Assembly: GCF_002002885.1 (NCBI RefSeq)
Contig: NZ_CP019510.1
Span: 496,001-560,000 of the forward strand
Length of the DNA: 64,000 bases
Source: Janthinobacterium sp. LM6
GTDB taxonomy: Bacteria > Pseudomonadota > Gammaproteobacteria > Burkholderiales > Burkholderiaceae_D
Direction of reading: 5' to 3'
Both the position numbers and the translations under genes were made by a program. Below are positions 7,738 through 16,079 of this stretch, in pieces (within the stretch, counting starts at the first letter, position 1; each line of letters starts with the position of its first letter). Below the pieces are notes generated by a model. That model saw only the letters and a list, made by a program, of their open reading frames with translations, was not told where the DNA came from and did no database searches.

Positions 7738-9228
7738 ATGAAAATGGACAGAGTTGTGGCACACGTTCGGATAAAAAAAGCGGCAGAAATGTTAGGCGTT
7801 ACGGCACAAACAGTGCGGAATTGGGTGGCCGCGGGCCGCCTCCCGTCAGTACGGCATCCGATCAACGGCTACCGTCAATTTCGAATAGAAGACATTGAGA
7901 AAGTCTTAGCGCTGTCGGATGGAGGCATGACTTGTGAATCTGTCGCGCTCAATGCCACGGAGGTATGCCATGAAGTGGCATCTCAAGGTCCAATTTCGTA
8001 TTCGTTGAAGGATGGTTTGGGCGTTCGAACAATTCGACTTAGTGATGGCCGCACAGTCTCGACCTCGCTCCCCTCTAACTGGAAGTCTGGAAGCTATGGG
8101 GCGGCCGAATATGAGTACGATTGGCTGCGCCTAAAGGTCGCCCCGAAAGCGCCAGAGCTTGGACGGCGAGTCCGAGTAGGCGACGCATTCTGTGGCGGCG
8201 GAATATTCTCGTTGGGCGTTGACGAGGCGTTGCGCAGCGTCGGCATGACCCCGGTACATGCATTTGGCCTGGATTTTAACGCGGATGCAATTCGGACCTT
8301 CAAGCATAACTTTCCAGGGTCAGTCGCCATGCAGGATGATGTCACAAGTGTGATTAATGGCGAGGTTGGGAAGGCAGAGACGATTGAGGAGTTGCGCTTC
8401 CTGGAGGCCGTCGGCGGCAGTGTCGATGTTCTGTTGGCCGGCCCCCCGTGCCAAGGTCACAGCGATCTGAACAACCACACCCGAAGGCAGGATCCGAAAA
8501 ATAGTCTTTATTTTTCGGTCGTGCGACTTGCCGAATTGCTTCAGCCGGCATTTGTCCTGGTAGAAAATGTTCCGGGTGTCGTTCATGACCAAGGGGCAGT
8601 TGTGAACCGGACGAAAGAGGGGTTGGAGGCGCTCGGGTATCATGTTTCGTCGTCACTCGTAGAGCTGATTCACATTGGCGTGCCGCAGAAGCGGAAGCGC
8701 TACTTAATGGTCGCTTCGAAAAAAGGTGCGGTTGATATCGCTGGCGCCATCGCAGCTAATTCTTGCGATGTTCGACCCGTGTCTTGGGCGATTGGCGATC
8801 TAGACGATGACTACGATGAGTCGGTGATTTATCGGTCTTCCTCAAATCACTCCGCAGAAAATTGTCGGCGCATTTCGTATCTGTTTGAGCACGATTTGTA
8901 TGAACTGCCGAATAAGGAGCGACCGCCTTGTCACCGCGACAAAGCGCATAGCTATGTTTCCGTCTACGGCCGCATGTGGTGGGATAAGCCGGCCCCGACA
9001 ATTACAGGTGGTTTCGGTTCAACCGGTCAAGGGCGGTTTGTTCATCCATTGTTCAAGCGCACATTGACTCCTCACGAGGCGTTTCGTCTTCAGTTTGGCC
9101 CAGATTTTTTCCATTTTTCAGAAGATACCGGACGACGTGCAATGCAACAGATTATTGGTAATGCCGCTCCTCCGAAGCTCAGTCAAACAATCGTCATCGG
9201 TGCGGCAATTCAGGGAGTTTTGCTTTGA
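7738..9228 (+). CDS. C5-cytosine DNA methyltransferase with N-terminal MerR-like HTH
   Basis: 496 residues. Residues about 12-60 form a MerR/excisionase-type helix-turn-helix (KKAAEMLGVTAQTVRNWV, then PINGYRQFRIEDIEKVL). The methyltransferase follows: motif I DAFCGGGIFSLG, motif IV GPPCQGHSDLN with catalytic Cys about 238, motif VI ENVPGVV, motif VIII QKRKRYLMV, and motifs IX-X TLTPHEAFRLQFGPDFF and IIGNAAPP. It transfers a methyl group from SAM to C5 of cytosine, presumably protecting the element's target site. ATG 7738 or ATG 7744 are both possible starts. It is the first gene of the restriction block and its stop overlaps the next start. The HTH suggests it may also regulate the operon, as reported for M1.LlaJI. 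Confidence 0.92.
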   Translation: MKMDRVVAHVRIKKAAEMLGVTAQTVRNWVAAGRLPSVRHPINGYRQFRIEDIEKVLALSDGGMTCESVALNATEVCHEVASQGPISYSLKDGLGVRTIRLSDGRTVSTSLPSNWKSGSYGAAEYEYDWLRLKVAPKAPELGRRVRVGDAFCGGGIFSLGVDEALRSVGMTPVHAFGLDFNADAIRTFKHNFPGSVAMQDDVTSVINGEVGKAETIEELRFLEAVGGSVDVLLAGPPCQGHSDLNNHTRRQDPKNSLYFSVVRLAELLQPAFVLVENVPGVVHDQGAVVNRTKEGLEALGYHVSSSLVELIHIGVPQKRKRYLMVASKKGAVDIAGAIAANSCDVRPVSWAIGDLDDDYDESVIYRSSSNHSAENCRRISYLFEHDLYELPNKERPPCHRDKAHSYVSVYGRMWWDKPAPTITGGFGSTGQGRFVHPLFKRTLTPHEAFRLQFGPDFFHFSEDTGRRAMQQIIGNAAPPKLSQTIVIGAAIQGVLL

Positions 9229-10394
9229 AAGTAATGGGCTTATTTAGTGGTATCGGCGGTTTTGAGCTTGCGTTTGCCCGACATGGGGCCGAATGTGTTG
9301 GCCTCTGCGAAATCGATGAGGTTGCACGTGCAGTTCTCACGGCGCGTTTTCCAGATGTGCCCCTTTATGGTGACGTAGAAGCGATTGAGTCGTTGAATGA
9401 CGCGGACGTTGTGACAGCGGGATTTCCATGCCAGGATCTGAGTCAAGCCGGCGGGAGAACGGGCATAAAAGGCTCACGTTCGGTCCTGATTGACCATGTC
9501 TTTCGTCTGATAGCGGCAGCAGAAAAGAAGCCCGAATGGGTAGTGCTGGAGAACGTCTCCTACATGCTAAAACTTAAGGGCGGAAACGCCATGCTCCACA
9601 TTATCGAACAGGCCGAAGCTCTCGGTTATAACTGGGCATACAGAGTCCTAGATGCCAGATGTTTTGGCTTGCCTCAACGGCGCGAGCGGGTAGTGATTCT
9701 GCTCTCGCGTACTCAGGATGCATCGCAAGTGCTATTCCCAGCCGGTCGGGTCGAACCTAATGTGGATGATCACGTGGGACTCGTAAGTCCGCAGAGCGTA
9801 TATGGCTTCTATTGGACCGAGGGGAAGCGCGGCTTGGGGTGGGTGAAGGACGCCGTTCCTACCATTAAAGGCGGCTCCGCACTTGGCATCCCGTCGCCAC
9901 CGGCGATTTGGAACCCGGCAACCGGCGAATTTGGAACGCCTTCGATCGCTGACGCGGAGCGAATGTTCGGCTTTACCCCTGGCTGGACGGAACCGGCATC
10001 AGCCAGTTCAAGCAAGGCAGGCGCCCGTTGGAAGCTCGTCGGCAACACAATATGCGTCCCAATGGTCGAGTGGGTTTGCAAGCAGATCATGGCTCCACGA
10101 GGCTTGGAGGCCTTGACAGATGCTCTCGCAGAAACCGCGCGGTTGCCGCTCGTTGCCGCGTACGGCATAGCCGGGCGCCGATATGCCGTGAACGTGTCTA
10201 AGTGGGCTATAACAGCACCACCTCCACAGTTAGGACAATTTCTCGTTGATTCGTTAAAGCCCTTATCAGTACGTGCAGCGTCAGGTTTCTACAGCCGAGC
10301 GCTTGAAAGTACTACAATTCGGTTCGCGGACGGTTTTCTTACCAGTTTGGCATCGTATATAGAGCGCTCTAAATTGGCTTCGTCGTTGAGCTAA
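9225..10394 (+). CDS. Second C5-cytosine DNA methyltransferase
   Basis: 389 residues starting at TTG 9225, which overlaps the previous TGA; GGGAG lies 7 nt upstream of the TTG, favouring it over ATG 9234. Motif I is GLFSGIGGFELAF, motif IV GFPCQDLSQAGGRTG (Cys about 69), motif VI ENVSYML and motif VIII QRRERVVIL. The C-terminus (from about residue 290) extends beyond the usual end and has no recognised domain. Two different methyltransferases beside a single nuclease complex fit an asymmetric recognition site, with one enzyme per strand as in LlaJI. The target itself cannot be read from sequence. Confidence 0.92.
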   Translation: MKVMGLFSGIGGFELAFARHGAECVGLCEIDEVARAVLTARFPDVPLYGDVEAIESLNDADVVTAGFPCQDLSQAGGRTGIKGSRSVLIDHVFRLIAAAEKKPEWVVLENVSYMLKLKGGNAMLHIIEQAEALGYNWAYRVLDARCFGLPQRRERVVILLSRTQDASQVLFPAGRVEPNVDDHVGLVSPQSVYGFYWTEGKRGLGWVKDAVPTIKGGSALGIPSPPAIWNPATGEFGTPSIADAERMFGFTPGWTEPASASSSKAGARWKLVGNTICVPMVEWVCKQIMAPRGLEALTDALAETARLPLVAAYGIAGRRYAVNVSKWAITAPPPQLGQFLVDSLKPLSVRAASGFYSRALESTTIRFADGFLTSLASYIERSKLASSLS

Positions 10395-10407
10395 CCGAAG
10401 GATAGGT

Positions 10408-11922
10408 ATGTCAGAAGAGGTAGTGCAATCTGAAAGTGCTGAGATGCAACGCGACGCCTTTTGGGCGGCGGCGAACGGTTATGCAGAACCGAGTAGCGGC
10501 GGGGATTCGAAAGCATCATTGCTGCAGGTCGTTAAGACGCTTGGCGGTCTACCGTCGTCGGCCCATGTCTATGTGGCTAAGCTAACCGCTGCCGGCTTTA
10601 ACAATCAAATCTGGCAAGGCAAGAGCATTTCACAAGACAACGAAATTCTTGTCTTTATAGACCAGACTTCGAATCCAAATCTTGTTCATCAGGCCGTTCG
10701 GAGCCGGCTTAACCCCAGAATTGACAGCGGCTTCGAATGCATTGTTATTGGTGAATCCAGAGCCGAAGACGACTGGGACGTGCATTCTGTAGTCGAATTC
10801 GATCATTCCCAGATTGGCGCAAATCTTAGCGCCATACTAGGATCTGCACTCAACGTTGAGCAGGTGCCCGACCCGGCTGTGGCGGCCGCATCGTTGGCGG
10901 CTGCCGCGCAGGCGGTCGCTGAACCGTTACCGCCGCCAATAGCGGAAAGTGACCTCACTGCTGCCGAGGTTGTCGAACACCTGTACGAAGCCAAAAACGT
11001 CGTCTTGGAGGGCCCACCAGGCACTGGAAAGACTCGGCTTGCGCAGCAAGTCGCGGACGTCCTCGGCGGAGGTGACGCGACACCTTTTCGCCTTGAGACC
11101 TTACTCGATGGGTGCGGAGTTGGCGACCGAATCGAGGAGCTACGTGCAGCGCCGGTTGTATGGGAAATTATTCAACTACATCCAGGTTTCGGATATGACG
11201 AATTTGTACGGGGGCTCCGTACTAACCCCGAAGCGGAAGGCTTCGACCTTCAGACTGTTGACGGAATCCTTCCGCAAATGGCGCAAGTTGCTTCGTTGCG
11301 GAAGGGCAAACCCACGTTGTTGATTATCGACGAGATAAATCGAGGGAATCTGTCAGCAATTTTGGGCGAGACGATATTTGCGATCGACCCCGCTCACCGC
11401 GGGCGGGAGGTGCGACTGCAATATGAGGCGCCCCCCGGCGGCAAGGACACGCTCAGTGTGCCGGAGAATCTGTACCTGCTCGCGACTATGAATTCAGCTG
11501 ACCGTTCGATAGCTATGCTCGATTTTGCAGTGCGGAGGCGGTTTCGCTTCCTCAGACTGCCGCCCTCAGTCAACGCGTTAGCTGCCTTTTACTCGGCAAG
11601 TGCGCACCGGGCGCAGCGAGTTAGTTTGCTCTTTCAACTGTTCACAGCCGCAGTCGCTGATCGCGATTTGCAGCCTGGGCACTCGTACTTCATTGTTCGG
11701 AATCATAGTGCGCTCACAGACGATGAGTGGGCTCAACAAATAACCGCAAGAGTTGTCCACGATATTAGACCGCTTTTCGATGAGTACCGCGAAGAGGGAA
11801 TGCAGATTATGCAATCTAGGCTCACGATTGGCGAAGAAGCAATCGACCTGTTAGCGGCGCCGGCGGAAGCGGTCCGAACCGCAATGCTGACTTGGCTTAA
11901 ACCTTTTACGGAGTCCCAATGA
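10408..11922 (+). CDS. McrB-like AAA+ GTPase, first copy
   Basis: 504 residues. The N-terminal 180 residues are probably the DNA-recognition or specificity region and end in an Ala-rich linker. The AAA+ motor has Walker A GPPGTGKT (202-209), Walker B LLIIDEINRGN and the McrB-type signature TMNSADRSIAMLDFAVRRRF, which contains sensor and arginine-finger positions. McrB proteins form GTP-driven hexameric rings that move DNA and activate McrC. It lies 13 nt after the second methyltransferase, and its TGA overlaps the ATG of the next gene (ATGA), so the two are translationally coupled. By family it is the R1.LlaJI/YdiR-YdiS type. Confidence 0.9.
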   Translation: MSEEVVQSESAEMQRDAFWAAANGYAEPSSGGDSKASLLQVVKTLGGLPSSAHVYVAKLTAAGFNNQIWQGKSISQDNEILVFIDQTSNPNLVHQAVRSRLNPRIDSGFECIVIGESRAEDDWDVHSVVEFDHSQIGANLSAILGSALNVEQVPDPAVAAASLAAAAQAVAEPLPPPIAESDLTAAEVVEHLYEAKNVVLEGPPGTGKTRLAQQVADVLGGGDATPFRLETLLDGCGVGDRIEELRAAPVVWEIIQLHPGFGYDEFVRGLRTNPEAEGFDLQTVDGILPQMAQVASLRKGKPTLLIIDEINRGNLSAILGETIFAIDPAHRGREVRLQYEAPPGGKDTLSVPENLYLLATMNSADRSIAMLDFAVRRRFRFLRLPPSVNALAAFYSASAHRAQRVSLLFQLFTAAVADRDLQPGHSYFIVRNHSALTDDEWAQQITARVVHDIRPLFDEYREEGMQIMQSRLTIGEEAIDLLAAPAEAVRTAMLTWLKPFTESQ

Positions 11923-13289
11923 GGAAGGACGAGCTTCAGGAGGCGGTAGCGCGAGCGGCGGGCGTACCGATGAATAAGGTGACAACGAAGCAGCGTCCTG
12001 GCACGCAAATCAAGGCAAATGCATTGTGGGAAGGCAGCTGTACGCCGGCCGCGGCCCGTACAGCGGCCGGACTGTTTCTTGCGGAGGACGCGCCAGACTT
12101 AGCGTTTGAAGGAGCCATCCGGCGCATGACGCTGCCTCCACCGTTTCCGAATACAATTATTGTTCTTTCCGAGATGGGGTCTGAACTGCCAGGCGTGAAA
12201 GTTTTCGGCTACCCCGATAGCTCTTCAGCAAAGTTACTTGCAGCGGCACTAGAGGTGCCGGTCGAATCCGTGCCCAGGCCATTGGTTACGCAAGTCTCTC
12301 GGCGACCGACTGAAGCATTTGACATAGACATGCTCTTGTCGAACCTCAGGGAAACGCCAAACATCGTGTTGCAGGGGCCGCCTGGGACCGGCAAGTCAAG
12401 CTTGGTCTTGGCGCTAATCCGTTCATTGGCGGAGACCGAGGCTATGACTGCCGAAGAGTGCCGTTTCGGCCGCCTGGTGGCGGAATCCGGCGGTGATGTC
12501 GACAGCTTTTTGAAGGATGCGAGCGCCTGCCAGGTGCCCCCTGTCATCTGGGAGTTCGTGCAATTACACCCAGGCTATGCTTATGACGATCTAGTGCGCA
12601 AGGTAGTACCACGGACTAAAGATGGGGTAATGCATCTGAGGACCGAAGATAGTTTGCTACCGCGCCTTTGCAAGCTTGCTGAGATGCGTCCCGATAAACC
12701 GGTCATTTTAGTTCTTGACGAAATTAATCGGGGGAATCTTGCGGCAATCCTGGGCGAGTTCGTATTCGCCATTGACCCCGGGCACCGCGGTGCGAAAGTA
12801 CGGCTGCAATATCAAGGCTTGGGCCTTGCGCCGGCGGTTTCTGTTCCTGAGAATCTTTGGATTGTCGGCACGATGAATACCGCCGACCGCTCGATCGCCA
12901 TGGTTGACTATGCAGTACGGCGCAGGTTCCGTTTTTTGGAAGTACCGGCGAGCCCCACTATTGTTGACCAGTATTATGGTTCGGACTCTGCGGAGGCGAC
13001 CGTCGCTCGGAAACTGTTTGACGAATGTAATCTTGGCTTGCCCTCCCGCCTCCAAATCGGCCATGCGGCGTTTCTGGAAGACGCTGAGCCCTCTGTGAGT
13101 TGGCCGGCCCGAATGGCGCGTAAAGTGGTCTATAACGTGTTCCCGTTACTTTCTGAGTACGTTAAGGAAGGGTTGCGCGACGTCGGTCCGGTTTCTTTTA
13201 ACGACGAGAAATACGCCCTCGACGGCCAACGCGCAGCAGCGCTAGCTTTGACTTCGTCGATTCGGGGAATGCTCGCGAGCCCTCAATGA
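11919..13289 (+). CDS. McrB-like AAA+ GTPase, second copy
   Basis: 456 residues with Walker A GPPGTGKS (153-160), Walker B VILVLDEINRGN and the canonical McrB signature TMNTADRSIAMVDYAVRRRF. Its N-terminal 140 residues differ from those of the first copy (MRKDELQEAVARAAGVPMNKV, a short helical start), while the motors are clearly related. It probably arose by an old duplication with specialisation. Two McrB-like subunits could form a mixed ring, or one could be regulatory. It overlaps both neighbours by 4 nt (ATGA at each junction), which argues for equal, coupled expression with McrC. Confidence 0.9.
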   Translation: MRKDELQEAVARAAGVPMNKVTTKQRPGTQIKANALWEGSCTPAAARTAAGLFLAEDAPDLAFEGAIRRMTLPPPFPNTIIVLSEMGSELPGVKVFGYPDSSSAKLLAAALEVPVESVPRPLVTQVSRRPTEAFDIDMLLSNLRETPNIVLQGPPGTGKSSLVLALIRSLAETEAMTAEECRFGRLVAESGGDVDSFLKDASACQVPPVIWEFVQLHPGYAYDDLVRKVVPRTKDGVMHLRTEDSLLPRLCKLAEMRPDKPVILVLDEINRGNLAAILGEFVFAIDPGHRGAKVRLQYQGLGLAPAVSVPENLWIVGTMNTADRSIAMVDYAVRRRFRFLEVPASPTIVDQYYGSDSAEATVARKLFDECNLGLPSRLQIGHAAFLEDAEPSVSWPARMARKVVYNVFPLLSEYVKEGLRDVGPVSFNDEKYALDGQRAAALALTSSIRGMLASPQ

Positions 13290-14752
13290 TCAGCTTTGCT
13301 GCAGAAATATTAGTACAAATAGGGCTTGTTGTTTCCGATTCAGCTCCACAATTTGTCTTGGAGTTCAGTGAGCACGAAAGTAGAACGTGCGTGTTGCCTA
13401 AGCAGGGCGGCGATACCGTTTTTGAGGACATCCTTGACCTCCTAGGTGATGTGATCCGAAGCGGAATGTTGGCGGTTGAGGCTCAGCGGAACAAAGGCGG
13501 TGCAACTCTTCTCGTTGTGCAGTCCTCAAGTATTGTCGGCTTCGCGACGTCGTCGAGCACTGCTGGTGAAAGGGTGTTCGTGCGGGTTCACCCCAAAGTA
13601 GGTACAGGACGCATGCTAGAGTTAGCTGTGCTTGCTGAAATGCTTCCAAATTGGAAACTAGGCGGTGCCGATATATCTCCATCAATCGAAGAGGCGCTTT
13701 TAGAATGGACTCTTGGCGCATTCGATGAGGGTTTGCGGCGCCTGCTCTTGAAAGGGGGACTTCGCAACACGCATGAACGTATTCGGGCAGAGCTGAAAAA
13801 CCGCGTGCGCGGACGCTTGCTTCCAGGACCTTGGTTACGTAATGTTGCTAAAGGAAAGCCAAACGTCCTTCCCGCAGAGTTCCCATCGTTAGAGTTTGAC
13901 AACCCTGCCAATCGGCTCTTGCGATGGGCTATTCATGTTGGAATCGTTGTAGCGCAATCAATGCCCCGGACTAAGGGAATTGCTGAACGGCTGCGGCAAA
14001 AGGACCGGCAGTTCGCAGGCGTAATGCTAGCCAAGCCCCGGGCGCCGCTGCTGAACATGAACGGTTTACCTACGAATCTGCGCCACTACGCAGAGAGTTT
14101 GTCACTTGCTCGTCAAGTCATCGACAGCGTTCGCTTGGGAATACGACCGGGCGAAGTCGAGGCAATGTCAATTGCGATAGATATGAACGATGTCTACGAG
14201 CGCGCATTTTTCAATGGGTTAATGACTCACCAGCCCCAAGCAAGCCGCCACGAGACTTGGAAAATACATTATTCCGCAGCTGTTCCGGTAGAAGAGGGCA
14301 AGCATGCTCGTTCAACCGAGATGATTCCGGACGTTTGGATCCAAGGCACACAAGGGCGTTTGCCAATTGTCGTGGACACAAAGTGGAAGAACTTGCTATT
14401 TAAACGAGGTCCGGTCGACCTGGGAGACTTGTTGAGCGCGGAAGAGACTAAAACCATCAAGCTACGCCCCGAAGACCTGTACCAGGCGACGGCTTACGCG
14501 GTTGAGGCACTGCAGCGCCGACTTGCGGATGGGCACCTGTGTGACGGATGCGTCGCAGCGCTTGTGTACCCGATCACTAGACCAATACCGGACTATGGTC
14601 GCGAGATTCAACTTGGGCCGTTCCGGATAATTATCCGAATTGTAGCTTGGAATGTAACCGCGCCACCTTTGGTGGAAATTGGGAAAATCTGGGAGCGCTT
14701 GAACATCCTGGCAACAGGTGTGTCGCTTGGAACGCGGTCGACCGATGGCTAG
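13286..14752 (+). CDS. McrC-like nuclease subunit
   Basis: 488 residues of the McrC/5-methylcytosine restriction subunit family. The C-terminal half holds the PD-(D/E)xK nuclease core: EMIPDVWI supplies the first acidic residue, PIVVDTKWKN the D-x-K element, and DLYQATAYA the following helix. The N-terminal 150 residues are mostly beta (LVVQSSSIVGFATSSS, then VRVHPKVG) and should contact the McrB ring. It is coupled to the second McrB-like gene by ATGA. By analogy with LlaJI and BsuMI it cleaves unmodified target DNA when driven by the GTPase. A methyl-dependent activity like E. coli McrBC is less likely beside two methyltransferases. Confidence 0.9.
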   Translation: MISFAAEILVQIGLVVSDSAPQFVLEFSEHESRTCVLPKQGGDTVFEDILDLLGDVIRSGMLAVEAQRNKGGATLLVVQSSSIVGFATSSSTAGERVFVRVHPKVGTGRMLELAVLAEMLPNWKLGGADISPSIEEALLEWTLGAFDEGLRRLLLKGGLRNTHERIRAELKNRVRGRLLPGPWLRNVAKGKPNVLPAEFPSLEFDNPANRLLRWAIHVGIVVAQSMPRTKGIAERLRQKDRQFAGVMLAKPRAPLLNMNGLPTNLRHYAESLSLARQVIDSVRLGIRPGEVEAMSIAIDMNDVYERAFFNGLMTHQPQASRHETWKIHYSAAVPVEEGKHARSTEMIPDVWIQGTQGRLPIVVDTKWKNLLFKRGPVDLGDLLSAEETKTIKLRPEDLYQATAYAVEALQRRLADGHLCDGCVAALVYPITRPIPDYGREIQLGPFRIIIRIVAWNVTAPPLVEIGKIWERLNILATGVSLGTRSTDG

Positions 14753-14809
14753 GTTCTAGGCTGAGAGGACCGAATTGAGCGCACCATTCTTTTACTTGAA
14801 GGCATAGAA

Positions 14810-15232
14810 ATGGTCGATATTTACGGCAAAGCCAAGCGCAGCAACTTGATGTCGCGTGTAGCTACACGGAACACAGGTCCGGAGATGGTGGTTCGCAGGA
14901 TTGTGTTTTCGCTAGGGTACAGGTATCGCCTCCATGTGAAAAATCTCCCTAGTAGCCCGGATATAGTATTACCTCGGCACCGGAAGGTCATCTTGGTCCA
15001 CGGTTGCTTTTGGCATCGACATTGCTGCAGGGCTGGAAGGCCGCCGTCCTCAAACACTGAATTTTGGTTGCCTAAGCTCCAGAAGAACGTTGAGCGGGAT
15101 CAGCGAAACGTCGTAGCTCTACAGGGGCTTGGATGGCAGTGCCTCATTATTTGGCAGTGCGAGCTTAAGCAGCCAGATGCCGTTGCGTTGAGAATCAAGA
15201 GTTTCCTTGCTCCAGAGGGCAGCGAGCGTTAG
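14810..15232 (+). CDS. vsr: Very short patch repair endonuclease Vsr
   Basis: 140 residues. The family hallmarks are R-S-x-x-M-S-R near the N-terminus (KRSNLMSRVATRNTGPE), the catalytic PDIVLPRHRKVILVHGCFWH segment with its Asp and His residues, and the Cys-rich zinc region ending in W-x-x-K-L-x-x-N. Vsr nicks DNA 5' of a T in T:G mismatches made when 5-methylcytosine deaminates. Its presence supports 5mC, not N4mC or N6mA, as the product of the adjacent methyltransferases. It begins 57 nt after the McrC-like gene, with no separate terminator seen, and is the last gene before the tRNA fragment. Confidence 0.95.
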   Translation: MVDIYGKAKRSNLMSRVATRNTGPEMVVRRIVFSLGYRYRLHVKNLPSSPDIVLPRHRKVILVHGCFWHRHCCRAGRPPSSNTEFWLPKLQKNVERDQRNVVALQGLGWQCLIIWQCELKQPDAVALRIKSFLAPEGSER

Positions 15233-15382
15233 CAAAAATAAGGAAGAACTTGGGTCAAATTGGGGAAAATTTCCTGGGAATTACTTCCTTCTATCGCTCT
15301 TTGTTGCTAGTTGCTGCCCGTTCGTTTAAGCTGTAGTTTCAAGGAGTTGCAGCTGTCACGGGGGCGAGTGGAGGAAACCATG

Positions 15383-15432
15383 TTGGCCTCCGAAGCCAAG
15401 GGTCGTGGGTTCGATCCCCGCCAGCCGCACCA
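15383..15432 (+). repeat. attachment-site copy: 3' fragment of tRNA-Arg(CCG)
   Basis: The sequence folds as the 3' part of a tRNA: anticodon stem TTGGC/GCCAA (15383-15387, 15395-15399) with loop CTCCGAA and anticodon CCG at 15390-15392, then a variable loop. The T arm is GTGGG/CCCGC around TTCGATC (15405-15421). The 3' acceptor strand is CAGCCGC, discriminator A, and CCA at 15430-15432. Upstream there is no matching GCGGCTG acceptor strand or D arm, so the gene is incomplete and not functional. This is the expected product of site-specific integration into a tRNA-Arg gene and marks the right end of the island. Confidence 0.88.
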
Positions 15433-15614
15433 AGATGTCCCGGTCGTTTCCTCCATTTTTCCCCCTCTGTTCGCAGTTGATGGGTCGCGCTGTGCTGTTC
15501 GCCTTGCCGTTCTGGCGTCGTGTCGTGCTTGTCCCTGCACAAATTGTTATACTATTTTGGTTGCGTTTATTGCGTTTGACTCGTAAGCTTGAACGAGAAG
15601 TAGGGAGGAATACC

Positions 15615-16079
15615 ATGTCGAATGTAATCGATCGTCTGGACAATAAAGAAGACCTGGAACTGGCGAAAGCGGCGCAGCGTTGCCTGGTCAGTGCGCTCGA
15701 TCATTCGCGTGCCGTGCAGATTGCCGTTCTGGAAGAGGGTGCGCAGGACCTGGGCGACGCCCCCTTGCTGCGCTTGCCGCCGAATGTATTGCGCCTGTTT
15801 GCCGATGTGCTGGGCACCTTGGCGCAAGGGAAGGCCGTGACGGTCATGCCCAAGGAGCTCGATGTAACGACCCAGGAAGCGGCGATGTATTTGAATATGT
15901 CACGGCCGTATCTGGTGCGCTTGTTTGAAGCGGGGAAAATTCCCTATCATAAGGTGGGTACGCACCGCCGGCTGCGCTTTGAGGATGTGGTGCAGTACAA
16001 GGATGAGCGCAAACGGCGTTCGGAACAGGCCTTGCAAGCCTTGGCAGATCAGGCGCAGGAGCTTGAACAGGGGTATTGA
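15615..16079 (+). CDS. Antitoxin-like DNA-binding protein, excisionase-type HTH
   Basis: 154 residues from ATG 15615 (AGGGAGG 5 nt upstream). Residues about 80-128 form a MerR/excisionase-like helix-turn-helix (VTTQEAAMYLNMSRPYLVRL, then KVGTHRRLRFEDVV). The N-terminus is helical and the C-terminus charged. It directly precedes and overlaps a PIN-domain gene (TGATG), the usual order for an antitoxin that also represses its own promoter. A TATACT hexamer at 15549-15554 could be its -10. The pair sits immediately outside the tRNA fragment, so it is either chromosomal or part of an older, adjacent insertion. Confidence 0.8.
   Translation: MSNVIDRLDNKEDLELAKAAQRCLVSALDHSRAVQIAVLEEGAQDLGDAPLLRLPPNVLRLFADVLGTLAQGKAVTVMPKELDVTTQEAAMYLNMSRPYLVRLFEAGKIPYHKVGTHRRLRFEDVVQYKDERKRRSEQALQALADQAQELEQGY

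Larger units (their letters stand above)
1..15432. mobile_element. Right-hand part of a genomic island integrated at tRNA-Arg(CCG)
   Basis: This stretch has lower GC, many unrecognised genes, a phage-type rolling-circle replication endonuclease and a restriction-modification block. It stops exactly at a partial tRNA-Arg gene (15383-15432) that lacks its 5' half. Integrases that target the 3' end of a tRNA leave an intact tRNA at one end and a 3' fragment at the other. The fragment's orientation puts the intact tRNA, and probably the integrase, left of position 1. No integrase, relaxase or phage structural gene is visible in the window, so the class of element (satellite, plasmid-like island or ICE remnant) is unknown. 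Confidence 0.75.

Noticed and set aside
7738..15232. DISARM, BREX or a classic methyl-dependent McrBC system
   Set aside because: No PglZ, DrmA/B helicase or BrxC-like genes are present. The McrBC-like genes are coupled to two C5-methyltransferases, which fits LlaJI/BsuMI-type restriction better than stand-alone type IV restriction.
15383..15432. A functional tRNA-Arg gene
   Set aside because: Only the anticodon arm, T arm and 3' acceptor strand are present. No pairing 5' acceptor strand or D arm lies upstream, so it cannot fold as a full tRNA.
1..15432. A complete prophage
   Set aside because: A phage-type replication endonuclease is present, but no capsid, portal, terminase, tail, lysis or integrase gene is visible.
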